Origin: Entoloma clypeatum
Taxonomy: Eukaryota; Basidiomycota; Agaricomycetes; Agaricales; Entolomataceae
Direction of reading: 5' to 3'
NCBI GenBank assembly: GCA_963565915.1
Contig: OY751485.1
Location: 2,604,001 to 2,668,000 of the forward strand
Length of the DNA: 64,000 nt
A program made the translations under genes and the position numbers. How positions within the stretch are numbered: the stretch's first letter is position 1; every line of letters starts with the position of its first letter. A model generated the notes under the pieces. The model saw nothing but the letters and a program-made list of their open reading frames with translations. It did not search any database and had not been told where the DNA came from. Below are positions 12,104-24,538 of this stretch, in pieces.

Positions 12104-14502
12104 ATGAATTTCGCTTATCCCGCCTCCAACCAGATTGGCCACCTCAACGTCGCTCAACGCACCATCAAGATCGCCCGACACTCCCCTTGCTCAGCCTGCT
12201 CAGCCTGCTTTGGACTTCGTCCCCCTACCAACGTACATCTCATCCTTGACGATCAATTCACCGCCGACTCCTCCCTCCGTGACCTCGGCCAGTATGGCTC
12301 CGACATGGAGGACGACGACGCAGATCTCCCTTATCTCGACACATGTGCTTGCGGTCATCACGCAGCCCGGCACAACGCAGATGAGCACCGACTCGGTCGA
12401 GCCGAATTTGCTCGCAAAACCCGCGTCGCTGTCCATTTGGACGACCTTCTCCAGGCAAGTGCGTTCGTCCACCACCTGCATACCACCGCTGAATAACAAT
12501 TCTCCGTTTCTTCTAGGTACACGCGGCGACCTCTTCTCAATGCACAGCTGTACTGAGCACCCTTCACTAGGCAGCAGGAAAGCTTCTCGACTTCACCTAC
12601 GTTGACGACGATATCACATCTTTGCGGCGACAGATGAGAAACCCCGTCTCCCTCGTGAGCCCCTCCCTCCACCCAGCTTCATCTCCAGGTACAGTCTCTC
12701 TCTCACGATTTACCCCTCACTAGGAGTCCTCATATTTCTCAAAGACCGTCACAGCGTACCTCTTTCCCCTGCTTCATCCGTTCTCAGCGACCCACCCCAG
12801 CCGCCGACAAAACGCCGTCGAATATCATTATCATCACTGAGCGACGCAGACGATGGTGATGACGATGACGAGGAAGAGGAAGATCGACCTCTGTCCGCAC
12901 GAATGTCATTCAAGTCCTCCGCTCGGCCATCAGAGAAGACGTCTCGCAAACAAGGTGGAAAAGCCATATCCAGCAAAAAGACCAAAATGGCGCTTTTCCC
13001 CGTTGCTCTCCACCAAGAGCACGTCAAATTGAACGGCGCTGCCAATGGGATAAATGGAACCGATGCGAAAATAAAGGTTGAAGATGTGATGGACGAAGGC
13101 CAGCTCACTCGCCTTGCGACGGGAACTACCGTTGATACCGCAAGAGGGACCTCTTCGGGAGTGCGTATCCTATCATTCATTTCTATATAACCCACCAACT
13201 CGTTTTTCTAGCTCTCAACCAAGGCAGAAAAAGCAGCCATTGTTGAATTGCGCAAGGGCGTCATAAGAGTGACGCCCATCGAAAATGACCAACAGCCGCG
13301 GTCCCTCATCATCCTCACGGGTTTAAAGACTCTCTTCCAAAAACAGCTTCCGAACATGCCTCGGGAATACATCGCTCGCCTTGTTTACGACTCGAACTCC
13401 AGAGGGCTCGCGATTATCAAAAGAGGATACAAGGTTGTTGGAGGAATATGTTATCGACCATTTCCTCATCGTGGATTTGCAGAGATTGTGTTCTTTGCCA
13501 CAGCCTCTGCAGACCAAGAAAAGGTACGCCATTTTTAAACGAGCTCAAACTATAGGTTTAATCCACCCTCGTATAGGGTTATGGTGGGATGTTGATGGAC
13601 TATTTCAAAACCCACATACAGTCGACATACAATGAGATCATGCATTTCCTCACCTACGCCGACAACTACGCCGTCGGATACTTCGAGAAGCAAGGTTTCT
13701 CAAAAGACATTACACTTGATCGGTCTGTGTGGGCCGCGTATATCAAAGATTATGAAGGGGGCACGATCATGCAATGTACTATGCTCCGGAAAGTCGACTA
13801 CCTCGACAAGGCAAACCTCCTCGCGCAGCAACAGGAGGCTGTTATGACCAAGATTCGACAGATGTCCAAGTCACATATCGTTTACCCAGGCTTGCCTCAA
13901 TTTCAGCACGCTTCGTCGGAGAATATCATGGTCGACCCTAGGGATGTTCCGGGATTGCGTAGGTTGTTCTTGGTCTTATTCCCTTCGCCTTACCTACGTC
14001 ATCATTTACAATGCAGGCGAAAGTGGGTGGACATATACATCGGCCATGAAGTAAGGATTATGAGCCCCTGTGAACCGCGATTGTCATAACCCGTTCATCT
14101 TCCAGCGAAGCAAGAACAACGCCAAAAAGCGCTGACAGCTATTATCTGGAGCGCATACTGAAGGAGCTGCAGGCCCATCCTCAATCCTGGGCATTCCTCA
14201 AACCTGTCAATGGTACAGAGGTCATGGATTACTATGAGATTATAAAAAATCCCATGGGTATGACCCTCTCTCTCTTCTTCTGGTCTCCCGCTCAATTCAA
14301 GTCGCCAGATTTCGGCACAATGCAACACAAACTGGAGACGAACCAATACCCAACAGTCGAATCGTTCCTGGCGGACACTCAGTTGGTATTCGATAATTGT
14401 CGAAGTTATAATCCGGAGGCATCGATATATTCAAGGAACGCCACCAAAGTCGAAAAATACCTCAAGGATCATCTACTGGACCATCTAAAACGAGAAAGTT
14501 GA
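12104..14502 (+). CDS. GCN5: Histone acetyltransferase Gcn5 (SAGA/ADA), with bromodomain
   Basis: Exons 12104-12454, 12571-12688, 12745-13160, 13212-13523, 13577-13958, 14017-14050, 14106-14257 and 14309-14502 give 652 aa. The N-terminus has a Cys/His-rich part ([13 protein letters not shown]; later [11 protein letters not shown]), an acidic/Ser segment and a KRRR run. The GNAT domain spans ~300-460, with the catalytic Glu in GFAEIVFFA, the acetyl-CoA loop QEKGYGGMLM, and [20 protein letters not shown] bromodomain (~555-645) has [13 protein letters not shown] and [13 protein letters not shown]. Gcn5 acetylates H3 at promoters and binds acetyl-lysine. Intron 1 (12455-12570) starts with a consensus GC donor and contains an internal acceptor-donor junction. 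Intron 7 is 51 nt, in frame and stop-free. Confidence 0.93.
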
Positions 14503-15017
14503 AGGAACGTCGACGATGCTTTTGCCTGAGATATCTGCATTTTGGAATCTTGTCCCACAACCTGCTCGCTCATTCATGACAAGACATCTCGCGAACCATC
14601 CCAGACAAGTTCAAGTTGACATCGTGATAGGTCATGGTGAAGAAGGAAGCATCCGCAGTACAAGCCCTTCATTTGAGCACATATGCTAAATGATCAATGG
14701 AAGCGTACAAAACCGGGTTGACCAGGACCATCTACATCTACATCATGTACACAATCCAACGATGATATGTGGGATCTTGTGGTTTTTTTCAAGATAACCC
14801 CGAAGGCGCTGTAAGTCCCTTCATGTAGTGTAATAGTAATGTAGTAGTGTCTTTTTTTAACACTCCTCTAGTAGACACAATATGCAGATATATCATGGAA
14901 AGTGCTGTAGTATAAAAACTCTTCGAAGACCTAATACCATCTTGTGGTGAAGTTGAAGTAATCTTATCACCATTGATATTTTAGCAGTACCACGATCAAG
15001 CCAGCTGAGCGAGATGT
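14503..15017. other. convergent 3' intergenic region
   Basis: 515 bp lie between the convergent stops of GCN5 and the Erd1-like gene. They contain A/T-rich stretches suited to 3' UTRs and poly(A) sites. I see no gene. Confidence 0.55.
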
Positions 15018-16540
15018 TTAGTCAATCATTCCAGAAGAGGTCAGCTCATATTGTTCATCGTCAGTTTGACCTTTCATCGGGCTGTCATGCCCTTTCTTGA
15101 TCATCTCCCATTCTACCCGAACGAACACCCACACCCACCGTCGAAAGAGTTCTGCTATCTTCAAAGCAAAATTGGCCAGTCCGGCGTGGGATTTGACATT
15201 CACCACGCTGAAAAGTTTCATTGACCATATCAGCCTCAACAGAAGGTCCAAGGCAATTGAGAGGGGATAGATGACGACAGGAAAATGTAGTGTGGAGCGA
15301 AGGCCATAACGGTCGCGATGTTTTCGCTGATGAATGCTGTGTTCTTTCCTTGATCGAGGCTGCTCTATGGATGGTATAGGCGCGTCATCGAATGAGCGAC
15401 GTCTTGGGGTATTTGGGTGAAGACGGTTGACGACAGGACGCGTTGGTGACGAACGAGGACTATCCTCAGGGGGTAATTTGAGCAGATTGAATCCCCAATC
15501 ATTTGTTACATCCCACCAGAAGGAATAAAGCGAATGGATAAGGGCAGCCAATAGCCTTGCCAGAAGTCAGCTACTCGTTTGGGTGGGGGGATAAGGGAAC
15601 ACTAACCAAAGCCTGAATGCCCGATTCTCTCCGTGCCATGGACTGTCCGCAGATTCCGCATGGAGTGCCTCCACGACTCTCGGCTGCGCTGCGGAAAGAT
15701 ATATGACAGGAAACGCGGTTGCATATTTGATGGCATTGTAAAGGGGACGGCGGGAATCATTTTTGTGTTGGCTGCTCTCAATAACACACTGGCGAAGGCG
15801 TACTAAGTAAGGGAAGCTAATCGTGCAAAAGTTATTGTCTGCTTTTCCCTTAGTTGGCGCCTCGTACCTCATAACGGTTGGCAGAATCCAACGTGACATG
15901 CCCACACCTGCAGATGGGTTGAGAATACTATGTCCTGGAATCAGCATGCAGAGTGATAACCATACATCGCCAATCACTTGTGCAAAGGATGTGAAGATAT
16001 CGGCCAAGATGATATCAGAGAAATGTATGGGATCATCCCAAGAAGAAATTAGGCATCTGCGGATTGCGCTAGATGGGGAATAAGTGTTAGTGTAAATCTA
16101 TGCCGTGAAAACAGTCCAACTCACTGAAGGAATCTACGGCGCTCGGTTTTGTGAAGGACGTTGGAAGGGCAGAATAAAAGGAAAACGACCGAGATGGCGG
16201 CAATGCATGGTATGTAGCCAAATAAATCAACGAGGCCAACGTCCCCATGGGTGGTGTATCGATATGCTGACCAGGCCACAAAGCACAGCGCCGAATATAC
16301 GACGAATATACGATATACGGCACGGTAGAGAGCAACAAGGCTCGAAGTCGGTCTCGGGACGTTATGATGTGCTGGCAATGCATTTGGGGTAAGGTCCAAG
16401 GAGCTGACGACGTCTATCCCAGCAAGATCGAGTAGGTGCAGATTAGTGGCCCATCCAAAAACCGCGAGGCCGATGAGTGCGAGTATTTGGAATGGCAGAG
16501 GGAATGCGACGTTTAAGGGAATGTCCTCTTGGTCGTCCAT
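15018..16540 (-). CDS. EXS-domain membrane protein, Erd1-like (Golgi retention/glycosylation)
   Basis: Exons 16540-16125, 16068-15868, 15816-15607 and 15555-15018 give 454 aa. Several hydrophobic helices start near residue 12 (LPFQILALIGLAVFGW). The EXS signatures are clear: ADIFTSFAQVIGDVWLSLCML, FPYLVRLRQCVIE, AIKYATAFPVIYLSA, and RRWVWVFVRVEWEM near the C-terminus. In yeast Erd1, the domain supports retention of ER proteins, recycling of Golgi glycosyltransferases and phosphate recycling. SPX is absent, so it is not a Syg1/XPR1-type exporter. It diverges from SNU23 with 93 bp between start codons. The exon joins each restore a conserved EXS motif, so the model is firm; the exact role is inferred. 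Confidence 0.88.
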
Positions 16541-16633
16541 TAGTTGATCTTCCGTCGCCGAGCAGCAATCGACGGAGCATCAAGACAGCAACGACGGTGC
16601 TCGTGACGCGTGACTTCCTCCTCCTCCTCCTTG

Positions 16634-17394
16634 ATGACTGGATCCAAGGCAGCGGATACAGACTTTAGGAAGAAATGGGATAAGGAGGAGTATGGGGAAC
16701 GGGCCAAGAAAAAGGACCAGGACGAGAGAGAGCGCATGCAGGAGAACGAGGAACGCATGAAACAAGGCATGTCGTTTCATTGCATTTTGTCTTATAATTC
16801 TATCTAACTACACCAAGGAAAAAAACCAAGGAAAGGCCGGCGAGATGATCTGCCCAAACCTACCGAACTAATGAAGCGGCGAGAGGGGGCCCTGGAGCTG
16901 GACAAGAACCTCAACAAGACGATGGTCGTTCAAAATCCTGGTGGGAGAGGCCCTGGACAGCCTGGATTTTATTGCGAGACCTGTAATCGAACATACAAGG
17001 ATAGCGTAGGTTACCTCGACCACATCAATAGTAGAGCACGTACGCCGAGAGTTCAGTTCCCTCCTCTCATTCAAATTCATTCATCGGTCCCATCCCAGAT
17101 CTGCGAGCTTTGGGCCAATCCACACGGCTAGAGAGATCGACCCTTGCTCAAGTTCAAGCTCGCATTGCATTTCTTCGCGAAAAGACCCAAAAGGCATCTT
17201 CAGCCAAAGAATTTGACTTTGATCGGCGGCTCGCCGAGGTCAAAGCCAAGGAAGTCGCCCTAAAGGAAGAACGAAAGGCAGCAAAGAAGGCCGAGAAGGA
17301 AAAGGCCCGGCTTGAGTCGATCGAGGACGCCGTTATGGACGATGACATGGCTGAACTGATGGGTTTCGGAGGCTTTGGCTCATCCAAGAAATGA
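16634..17394 (+). CDS. SNU23: U4/U6.U5 tri-snRNP zinc-finger protein Snu23 (ZMAT2)
   Basis: Exons 16634-16766, 16818-17039 and 17099-17394 give 216 aa. The family pattern is clear. DTDFRKKWDKEEYGERAKK lies at the N-terminus. LDKNLNKTMVV follows, then a matrin-type C2H2 finger FYCETCNRTYKDSVGYLDHINSRAH split by an intron at its last His. A charged helix (FLREKTQKASSAKEFDFDRRL) and MGFGGFGSSKK end the protein. Snu23 joins the spliceosome B complex with Prp38. The first intron starts with a GC donor (CAAG/GCATGT). A GT alternative 4 nt downstream joined to a later AG is possible but leaves the branch site far from the acceptor. Its stop lies 39 bp from the convergent ILS1 stop. Confidence 0.92.
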
Positions 17395-17433
17395 TCCCCC
17401 AATTGCTATTCATTCATTCATACATTTCGCACT

Positions 17434-20400
17434 CTATCGCGTTACCAAGTACAACATAAACTTCACTTCCGCGATCTCCTGCTCCTCCTCGATGAGCACA
17501 ACCGAGTCTGGTTTCTGCTCCTTGACGTCAACGGGTAAACTGCCCACCGTTTTCTCGATGAGTTCCGTGTGTTTCTTAAGCGCCCCCACCAACTCCCCCC
17601 CAGAACCGTCCTCGAAGCGATAGAGAACATCGATGTCGTCTGTCGCTTGCAAACCCGCCTTTTTGCGTAGCTTTTGTACGCGATTCGTCAACTCGCGAGC
17701 CAACCACTCGGTCTGAAGGTCGGGGTGACTCTGTATATCGAGCCTCACGACAACATCGTTGTCCGTGTTCGTGGCATATTGTCCTTCGGCTGTTGAAGGC
17801 AGTTCGAGGTAACGTTGAACGGTAAGATCGCCCGCAACTAGTTCAATGCCGTCAACAATGATCTTCCCATCGCTAACATACTTCTTCACGGAATCACTAG
17901 AAATATTGGGCAGCGCATTCTTAACGCGGCCCAGGTCTTTCCGTAGCTTCCTCCCAAGAGTGGCCCAGTCGGCAACGGCTCTGTACTTTACACCAGAAAG
18001 AGTTTCATCCGAACTGAAAACAACATCGCGGACGTTCAGTTCAGATTCAATGTATCTTTGCAGAGGTTTGATGTCTGCGAGATAATTGTTGTCGGGGTGG
18101 AAAATGAGAAGCTCCTTTAATGGCACCTGGGAAGAAGTGTTAAGAGTCTCTCGACCGATGCACACACAACACAAAAAACCTTCAGGCTGATGTTGTTCTT
18201 CTCTCGGACGTTTCGGGTCAGTTCAATAGTAGCCTGCATGCGTTGTACTTTCCGTTCAATGTCCGCATCAAAATATTCGCCCTTGACTTCTGGGAAACTG
18301 AGGAAATGGACGGAGCGGGTGTCGCCCGCAGTAACATCTTCAGAGATGAACTGTCGTAGAGATTGATAGAGGTTTTCCGTCATAAATGGAGTATATGATG
18401 ACTGAACAGAATATGATTGATGGCCACAACCCGGAAAGAATGTCAAAATCAACGTACCATTGTCCGGCAGAGCGTGAACAGCGTTTCAAAGAGAGTGTTG
18501 AGAGCAGCCACTGTGTCCTCCTTTCCGCCCTCGCCTTTCAAACGCTTCCTGTTGAAACGAATGTACCAATTTGTAAGTTCGTCCACTAGGTCCAATAACC
18601 TGGGGATAACGGTGTAAAGTCTGTACGCAGCCATTTCTTCTCTGACAAGCTTGATTAAAGACTGGCACCGGGCCAAAATCCATCGGTCCATGACGTTGGC
18701 TGGTACTGGGGCATCCGAGTTATACTTGAAAACAACACCATGCACCTTCTTGAAAAGGGACGCATGACCCATGAAGAAGCGGAATGAGTTCAGCCAGGGC
18801 AAAAGGACTCTCGCGACAACCTCGCGGACTCCCTCTTCGCGGAAGCGTAAGTTGTCACCACGTACAATCGGCGAATTGACAAGGAACATCCTAAACAGAG
18901 ATCAAGGAAGGGCGGCGCGTTAAAGCAATGCATTTACCTGATGGCATCAGCACCGTATTGGTCAATGATGAGGTTAGGATCGGGATAGTTCTTCAAACTT
19001 TTGCTCATCTTCTTGCCATCACTTCGGAGAGTTTTGAGGTTATATATGTTTGCAAAAAACTTCGAAGAAGACTCACGCAGCAAGCACAAGACCAGTGACA
19101 ATTAAATTCTTCCAAGGGGCCCGGCCAAATAGATGTGTGGAGAGCACGAGGAGTGTATAGAACCAGCCTCGAGTTTGGTCGATGCCTTCCGAGACAAAAT
19201 CAGCAGGATGAGTGCGATCGAATAACTCTGTGTTCTCGAAAGGATAATGAAGCTGCGCATATGGCATACTTGAAAAAAGTTTAAAAAGACGATTCAAGAA
19301 ACATGACAGATCGGCACACCTTCCAGACTCGAACCAGCAGTCAAATACTTCATCCACCCGCTTCAGAACACCCTTACCCTTTTGAGAAGGGATGGTGATA
19401 TGGTCGATCCTATCTCTGTGAATATCAGTGATGTCATTCACTCCAGAGAGTCTTTCCAGCTCCTCGACACTACCCACGCAGACAATCTACAGAAAATAAG
19501 CATATATAATCATCAGCACCATGAGCCCAGCTCACCTCCTGCATGTCATCACTGACCCACAATGGAATTGGAGTACCCCAATAACGATTCCTGGAGATAT
19601 TCCAATCTCTCGCATTAGCCAGCCAATTGCCGAATCGGTTGTCTCCGACGTTTTGCGGCACCCTAGAGGGCGGTCCAACTTACGTCAAGTCCCTCGAGTA
19701 TTCCGGGGAGAACTCACCAACGTGTACCCTCGTTATTTTCTATCAGTTCATTGACGATTGGACCCACCCTAACAAACCACACAGGAACTGCACGATAAAT
19801 TAGAGGTGTTTGGGACCTTTCAAAGTAAAGTCAGATGGTCGGATATCTTGTAACCTTTGTGAGACTGACCGCCAACAAAAGGGATAGCTGTGATTCAGTG
19901 TGGACTGCACAATAAGTCTACCTTTGCTTTTCAGGATCTTCTGGATAGGACTATCCGCAGCCTATAAGAGACCTGTCAGTTCGTGATCAAGACTGGAACA
20001 GCAATGCCCTTCTACCTTGACGTGAAGGCCAGAAAATTCAGTCACCTGTTTGGTGAAGTGTCCCTTATCGTCGATCGGGCAGGGAGGCATTTCGTCTTCT
20101 CGCAGGACGCCATTGGAGATGGCGATACGGTGATCATCTTCCCCGAACGCAGGAGCTTGGTGGACGATGCCAGTCCCGTCTGCAGCAGTCACGTATGTAT
20201 CTACAAGAACTCTAAACGCTTTATCCTCGAACTAAGAATAATGAGATAGGAATATGTATAGATGTGGGTCATACCTGATCGGTGAAATATTCAAAGAGGG
20301 GGACATATCTCCATCCTTTCATATCTGCACCCTGGAATTGACCGATTTTCTTAAACTTGGCTTTCTTAGGGTCCTTATACAGCGTTCTAAGCAGCCCTTC

Positions 20401-21375
20401 GTGCAAGATAAAGTTCTGGTCACGCTCTTGATCGTGGATCTTGATATAGGTGAAGTCTGGGTGAACACAGAGCGCCAGATTGGAAGGGAGAGTCCATGGA
20501 GTAGTTGTCCATGCGAGCAGAGAAGTTTTGGGGTCATCTACTAAAGGGAACGAAACAGTGACTACATGATGAAATCATCAGCTGAATTTCTATATGGTCA
20601 ACGGAAGCGAGGTAGGCGACATACTGGCAGGATCGTTGACCTCGCGATAATCCTGGCCGGCTTCAAAATTGGACAACGGAGTCGTACACCCCGTAGAGTA
20701 AGGCATCACTCGCAAACCCCGATAGACCATTCCCTTCTTGAACAATTCGCTGAATGCCCACCAGACCGACTCCATGAAGGAGGTATTTAACGTCTTGTAA
20801 TCATTGTCAAAATCAATCCAGCGGCCCATACGTTCTACCGTTCGACGCCATTCCGAGGAGTACCGCATAACAATCTTCCTGCATTCTTCGTTGTAGTTAC
20901 TGATGCCCATAGCGAGAACGTCGTCTTTCCCAGTGATACCGAATTGCTTGTCGATCTCGTGCTCAACAGGTAATCCATGGGTATCCCATCCGAAGCGGCG
21001 GGTTACATGATATCCACTGACATGTGCATGCCGGGTAACAATATCCTGATCGCATAAGATGGATGGTCGAGGAAAAAATGAACAATGATGGGATATCTTT
21101 ACAAGCAGCGATGTACCTTGATAGTGCCTGCAAGGAGATGTCCGTAATGAGGCAGGCCGGTCGCGAAAGGGGGGCCATCGTAAAACGAGAACTCTGGGCG
21201 ACCTTCGGAGAGTTGTAGGCTGGTTTGAAAGGCATCGATCTCTCGCCAGAATGTGATAACCTTCTCCTCCTCTTTGGGAAAATCGAATGGTGTCGAAACT
21301 GCAGAAAAACAATATATTGAAAGGAAGAAATAATAAGAATCAAGACAACGCACTATCATGTGGCGGAAAAGCCAT
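17434..21375 (-). CDS. ILS1: Isoleucyl-tRNA synthetase, cytoplasmic
   Basis: Fourteen exons (21375-21354, 21298-21117, 21045-20625, 20561-20275, 20231-20016, 19961-19870, 19816-19718, 19662-19536, 19486-19320, 19268-19077, 19021-18938, 18890-18458, 18401-18180, 18126-17434) give 1078 aa, the usual length for fungal cytosolic IleRS. The HIGH motif appears as HYGH (~57-60) in [14 protein letters not shown]. The editing domain has [12 protein letters not shown], and KMSKS (~605-609) follows TGLVLAADGKK. The Zn/anticodon-binding C-terminal parts continue to the end. It charges tRNA-Ile with isoleucine. There is no targeting peptide, so it is the cytosolic form. The first exon has only 22 nt. All splice sites are GT-AG and each join restores a conserved motif. 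Confidence 0.96.
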
Positions 21376-22091
21376 CGGTGTAGGTCAAATGAGTAGATCG
21401 CGAAAGTCGACAAGATGACTCGTTGAATGACTCGAGATCAGAAATTCGATTTGGCGTTAGTGAATAACTTGATCACCATGTCCAAACGGACTTTGCCGCT
21501 ACGTTTATTGTTTTGTTTTACAGCAAGTACTGTAATCTAATAGAATAGCATCAAGTCAATCGCGGCAAATCTTAGCCCCAGGGTAAACAACTGAATGCGC
21601 GGGGAAGGAGAAGACTAAAGCAAGAAAGGTAGACAGCAGGAGAAAAGGGGCATGCTACAACTTCGAGAAGAACGAGAGGGGACGGAGATGTCTAAGTGTA
21701 TGCCCCAACCACCCCGAGCTCATCCGAATTTTCTTGACGTTCCATGTTCGTTGGTGATTGCCAGAGCAGGATGGCTGAAGACGTGTATCGGTGTGGATCT
21801 CATGTAATAAAAAGGATGGGGGTAACCTCGGATCGAAGGACCCACTCTTGCGAGATGGGCGAGGAGTAAATTGATCAATCAAGCACAGCTTGATGACCTT
21901 GACAACGATGAAGGATAGGCAAACTGGGTGAATGATGCAAGAGTCTGAATGGCAATTCATGGATTGGTGGCGAGAATGCGGCGCATAGATGGCACGTTCC
22001 GGGTCGCCTCGTGGTCGAAGTGGGGGAGTCTCCTCGTGGTTGCCAATGCATGTCACCTCGGTAATATTGCAAGTCCAGTTGTCCTGATACC
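21376..22091. other. intergenic region (ILS1 promoter, PBS2 3' end)
   Basis: 716 bp lie between two genes on the minus strand: the upstream side of ILS1 and the 3' side of PBS2. Open frames here match nothing recognisable. I see no RNA gene or repeat. Confidence 0.5.
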
Positions 22092-23838
22092 TCAGGCTGC
22101 TTTGGTCTGAGCTCGCAGCCTCTCTGCCGCCAGCTTCTCTTCTTTGTATTCCAATGCTTTCTGGACCCAGCTGATCATGTCCACGTCTCGTCGAAGGGAG
22201 TCCGCTTTCAAGAAAGGATGTTCAAGCAGTTGACTATAACTTGCTCGGTCCTCTGGTTTCTTTGCCATGCATTTCGAGACCCAATTCCGAGCCTCTTCAC
22301 TGTACTGTGCTTCAGGCAACTCTGGTGGATCGCCGTGCACAATAGCCGTGAGCTGCGCAAAGACATTGGAGTAGGTTTCAGGGGGGTATGGATATGATCC
22401 CAGTCCAATTTCAATCATGGATAAACCGACAGACCAAACGTCGGAAGACACAGTATAGGTTCCCAAATTATTTTGCGATTCGCCCTTAATCCTTTCAGGC
22501 TGTGAACGAGGAATTTTAGTTGACTAGTATGAAAAATATGAAACGACGGACAGCCATGTAGCTCTGACACCCTATGTTTGTTTTTGCAAGTGATTTTTCA
22601 AGTTGGCCAGATACCCCGAAATCACATAGTTTGATTTCGCCTTTTTTGTTGACCAAGACATTTGTCGGTTTAACGTCTTCATGTGGAAGCTGTTAAGATT
22701 TTCTCAGACACCCAAAAGCAGTGTGACGTACCACGATGTATGATCTGCAGCTCGTCCTTTAGAAATTTGAGACCTCGGACCATAGAGCGCGCAATTCGAG
22801 CAAGTACATCCTCTGGAACGCCAGCTCCCTGTAGTTTGTCAAGGCTACCTGCATCCATGTACTCCATGCAATAGTAGACACAGGACTCCATAAAGAATGC
22901 ACCGTAGAACTCGACAATCTCAGGAGCAACGGCGCGATGAAGAATGTCGAGTTCCATGATTATGGCATTTAACTTTGCGTCATCGAGTTCCAAACGTATT
23001 TCCTGCACGCAATTGAGAATATGCTGGGACGATAGACGCAAAGCAGACCTTCATAGCCATGGCGACATTGGTAGGTGTATGCAGGACTCTCTTGACGGTC
23101 CCGTAATTACCTCTGCCGAGTTCTTCTGCAAGCTGAAGCTGCTGCATGTTGATGCCGAAAGATGCGCCACTAGAAAAGTTAACACCTGTGGCATGGAGGA
23201 CAGCCTTCCCATTGAAGTTGAGAGCGCCAGAGGGGTCTCTGTGAAGGGTCAGAATATAGAATCCGAGATGGAGATGAACTCAACACTATTTTTGAAAAAT
23301 TTGAGAATGGAGATTCGAAGCTGGCTGGATTGGGACGTCTTGGGTTTTCATGAGCAAGAGAGGGACGGCCAGCGCCAAGACCAGCGCCGATGGCGCCGCC
23401 GCTTGGAATGGGGACGATAGTTGGATCAATGTCCTTGAGGGAGAAGGTTGGCTTGGTTCGGCGTGCGGCGAGGCCCCCCGGACGAGGTCCCCTTTGGGCG
23501 GCGGGGGCAGAGTGGGTGGAGATGAGGCTAGGATGAGGGGGCGGCCTGGGGTCAGGGGTTAGCGATGCCCTGGCGAATGCATTGATGGTTGATTCTAGAG
23601 CAGGCGATGAGCTCTGGGTCCTGTTTGCAAGCTCGAATAGGACATGGGAATGAAGAATGGGGAGGAGAATGAGAATGAGACATACAGCAGCCATTTTTGC
23701 CTGGAGAGACGGGGGGATTGGGGTGGCGGCATGTTTGTGGGCGAGGAGACCGGTGAGGGAGTTCGGCTTGGCCGAGGACGTCGGTGCTGGCGGCGGCGGA
23801 GGGCGTCTGGGAGCGTCGATCTGCGGCGTGCCAGGCAT
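22092..23838 (-). CDS. PBS2: MAP kinase kinase Pbs2 (HOG osmostress pathway)
   Basis: Exons 23838-23686, 23613-23285, 23238-23049, 23002-22732, 22676-22552 and 22499-22092 give 491 aa. A Pro/Ser-rich N-terminus precedes a kinase domain: [12 protein letters not shown] (~195), [22 protein letters not shown] (~314), DFGVSG (~330) and [17 protein letters not shown] (~350). The last segment, followed by [15 protein letters not shown] and [16 protein letters not shown], is typical of Pbs2/Wis1 rather than Ste7 or Mkk1. Ser and Thr in SLAKTNIG are the likely activation sites. Pbs2 phosphorylates Hog1. The N-terminus is much shorter than in budding yeast. Intron 1 (72 nt) is in frame and stop-free; if retained it would insert a hydrophobic stretch. 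Confidence 0.93.
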
Positions 23839-23899
23839 GGAGTCCGCAATGAAGTCATGTAGCAGCTCGGGTTAGGGTTTGCGCCTGTTTTCTCCAATC

Positions 23900-24538
23900 A
23901 TGGTCACAGTGAAATGGGGAAAAGACAAGTTCGTCGTCGTCGTCTCCCCCGTCGTCACCCACTGACCCCCCTTGCTGCCAGGATAGCCTTTGACCTCCCG
24001 CACCCCGATACTCCCCTTTCAGAAATACGCTCCTCTCTCGCCGAGTACACCCATCTTGCCCCCGATGCCTTCAAACTCATCCACGCCGGTGCCGTCATGA
24101 GGGACGACTCTGCTTCCAGTCCGTCTACGCCTTCTTCCGATTGCCTGACCTAAGTATTTCCTAGTATCTGCTTATAAGCTACACCCCAACTCAGTTATCG
24201 TTCTTGTCGGGGCTGCCGACCCCAACTTATCCCATCCCGCCTCCCAACGTCATACCCAGTCTGAACAATCTGTCCTGAGCACCATTCAATCAGAGATTCA
24301 TGTCGTCCGGAATAACCTCCTGCCAGACCTCGATCACTTTGTTAAAGCGCCCACCAATCACAAGGAACTCCTCCGCATCGCTGAACTCCTCCTACAGTCT
24401 CTCATACGTCTAGATACCATCAACTCTGAACCCTCCTGGGAAGCCGCACGTAGGGAACGCAAAGAGGCCGTTAAAGAGGTCCAAGCCATGCTCGACCGAC
24501 TCGATAATGCATGGACAGCAAGAAATGCCGCCACCTGA
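23900..24538 (+). CDS. BAG-domain Hsp70 co-chaperone with ubiquitin-like N-terminus
   Basis: Exons 23900-23928, 23982-24118 and 24165-24538 give 179 aa. The first intron falls inside the ubiquitin-like domain. Splicing joins MVTVKWGKDK to IAFDLPHPDTPL. The domain continues as AEYTHLAPDAFKLIHAGAVMRDD and SAYKLHPNSVIVLVG. The C-terminal helices (TIQSEIHVVRNNLLPDLDHF, LRIAELLLQSLIRLDTI, ERKEAVKEVQAMLDRLD) match a BAG three-helix bundle. BAG proteins stimulate nucleotide release from Hsp70 and, through the UBL, link it to the proteasome. The ATG is 61 bp from the divergent PBS2 ATG. A longer frame from 23914 exists only because the intron lacks a stop; its Arg-rich start is an artefact. Confidence 0.87.

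Noticed and set aside
5792..14502. A chromatin-acetylation gene cluster (ESA1 and GCN5)
   Set aside because: The helicase and cyclophilin lie between them, orientation differs, and nothing else suggests co-regulation; chance proximity is the simpler reading.
23914..24153. 79-codon open frame starting MGKRQVRRRR
   Set aside because: It reads through the BAG gene's first intron. The spliced form gives the conserved VKWGKDK start of the ubiquitin-like domain.
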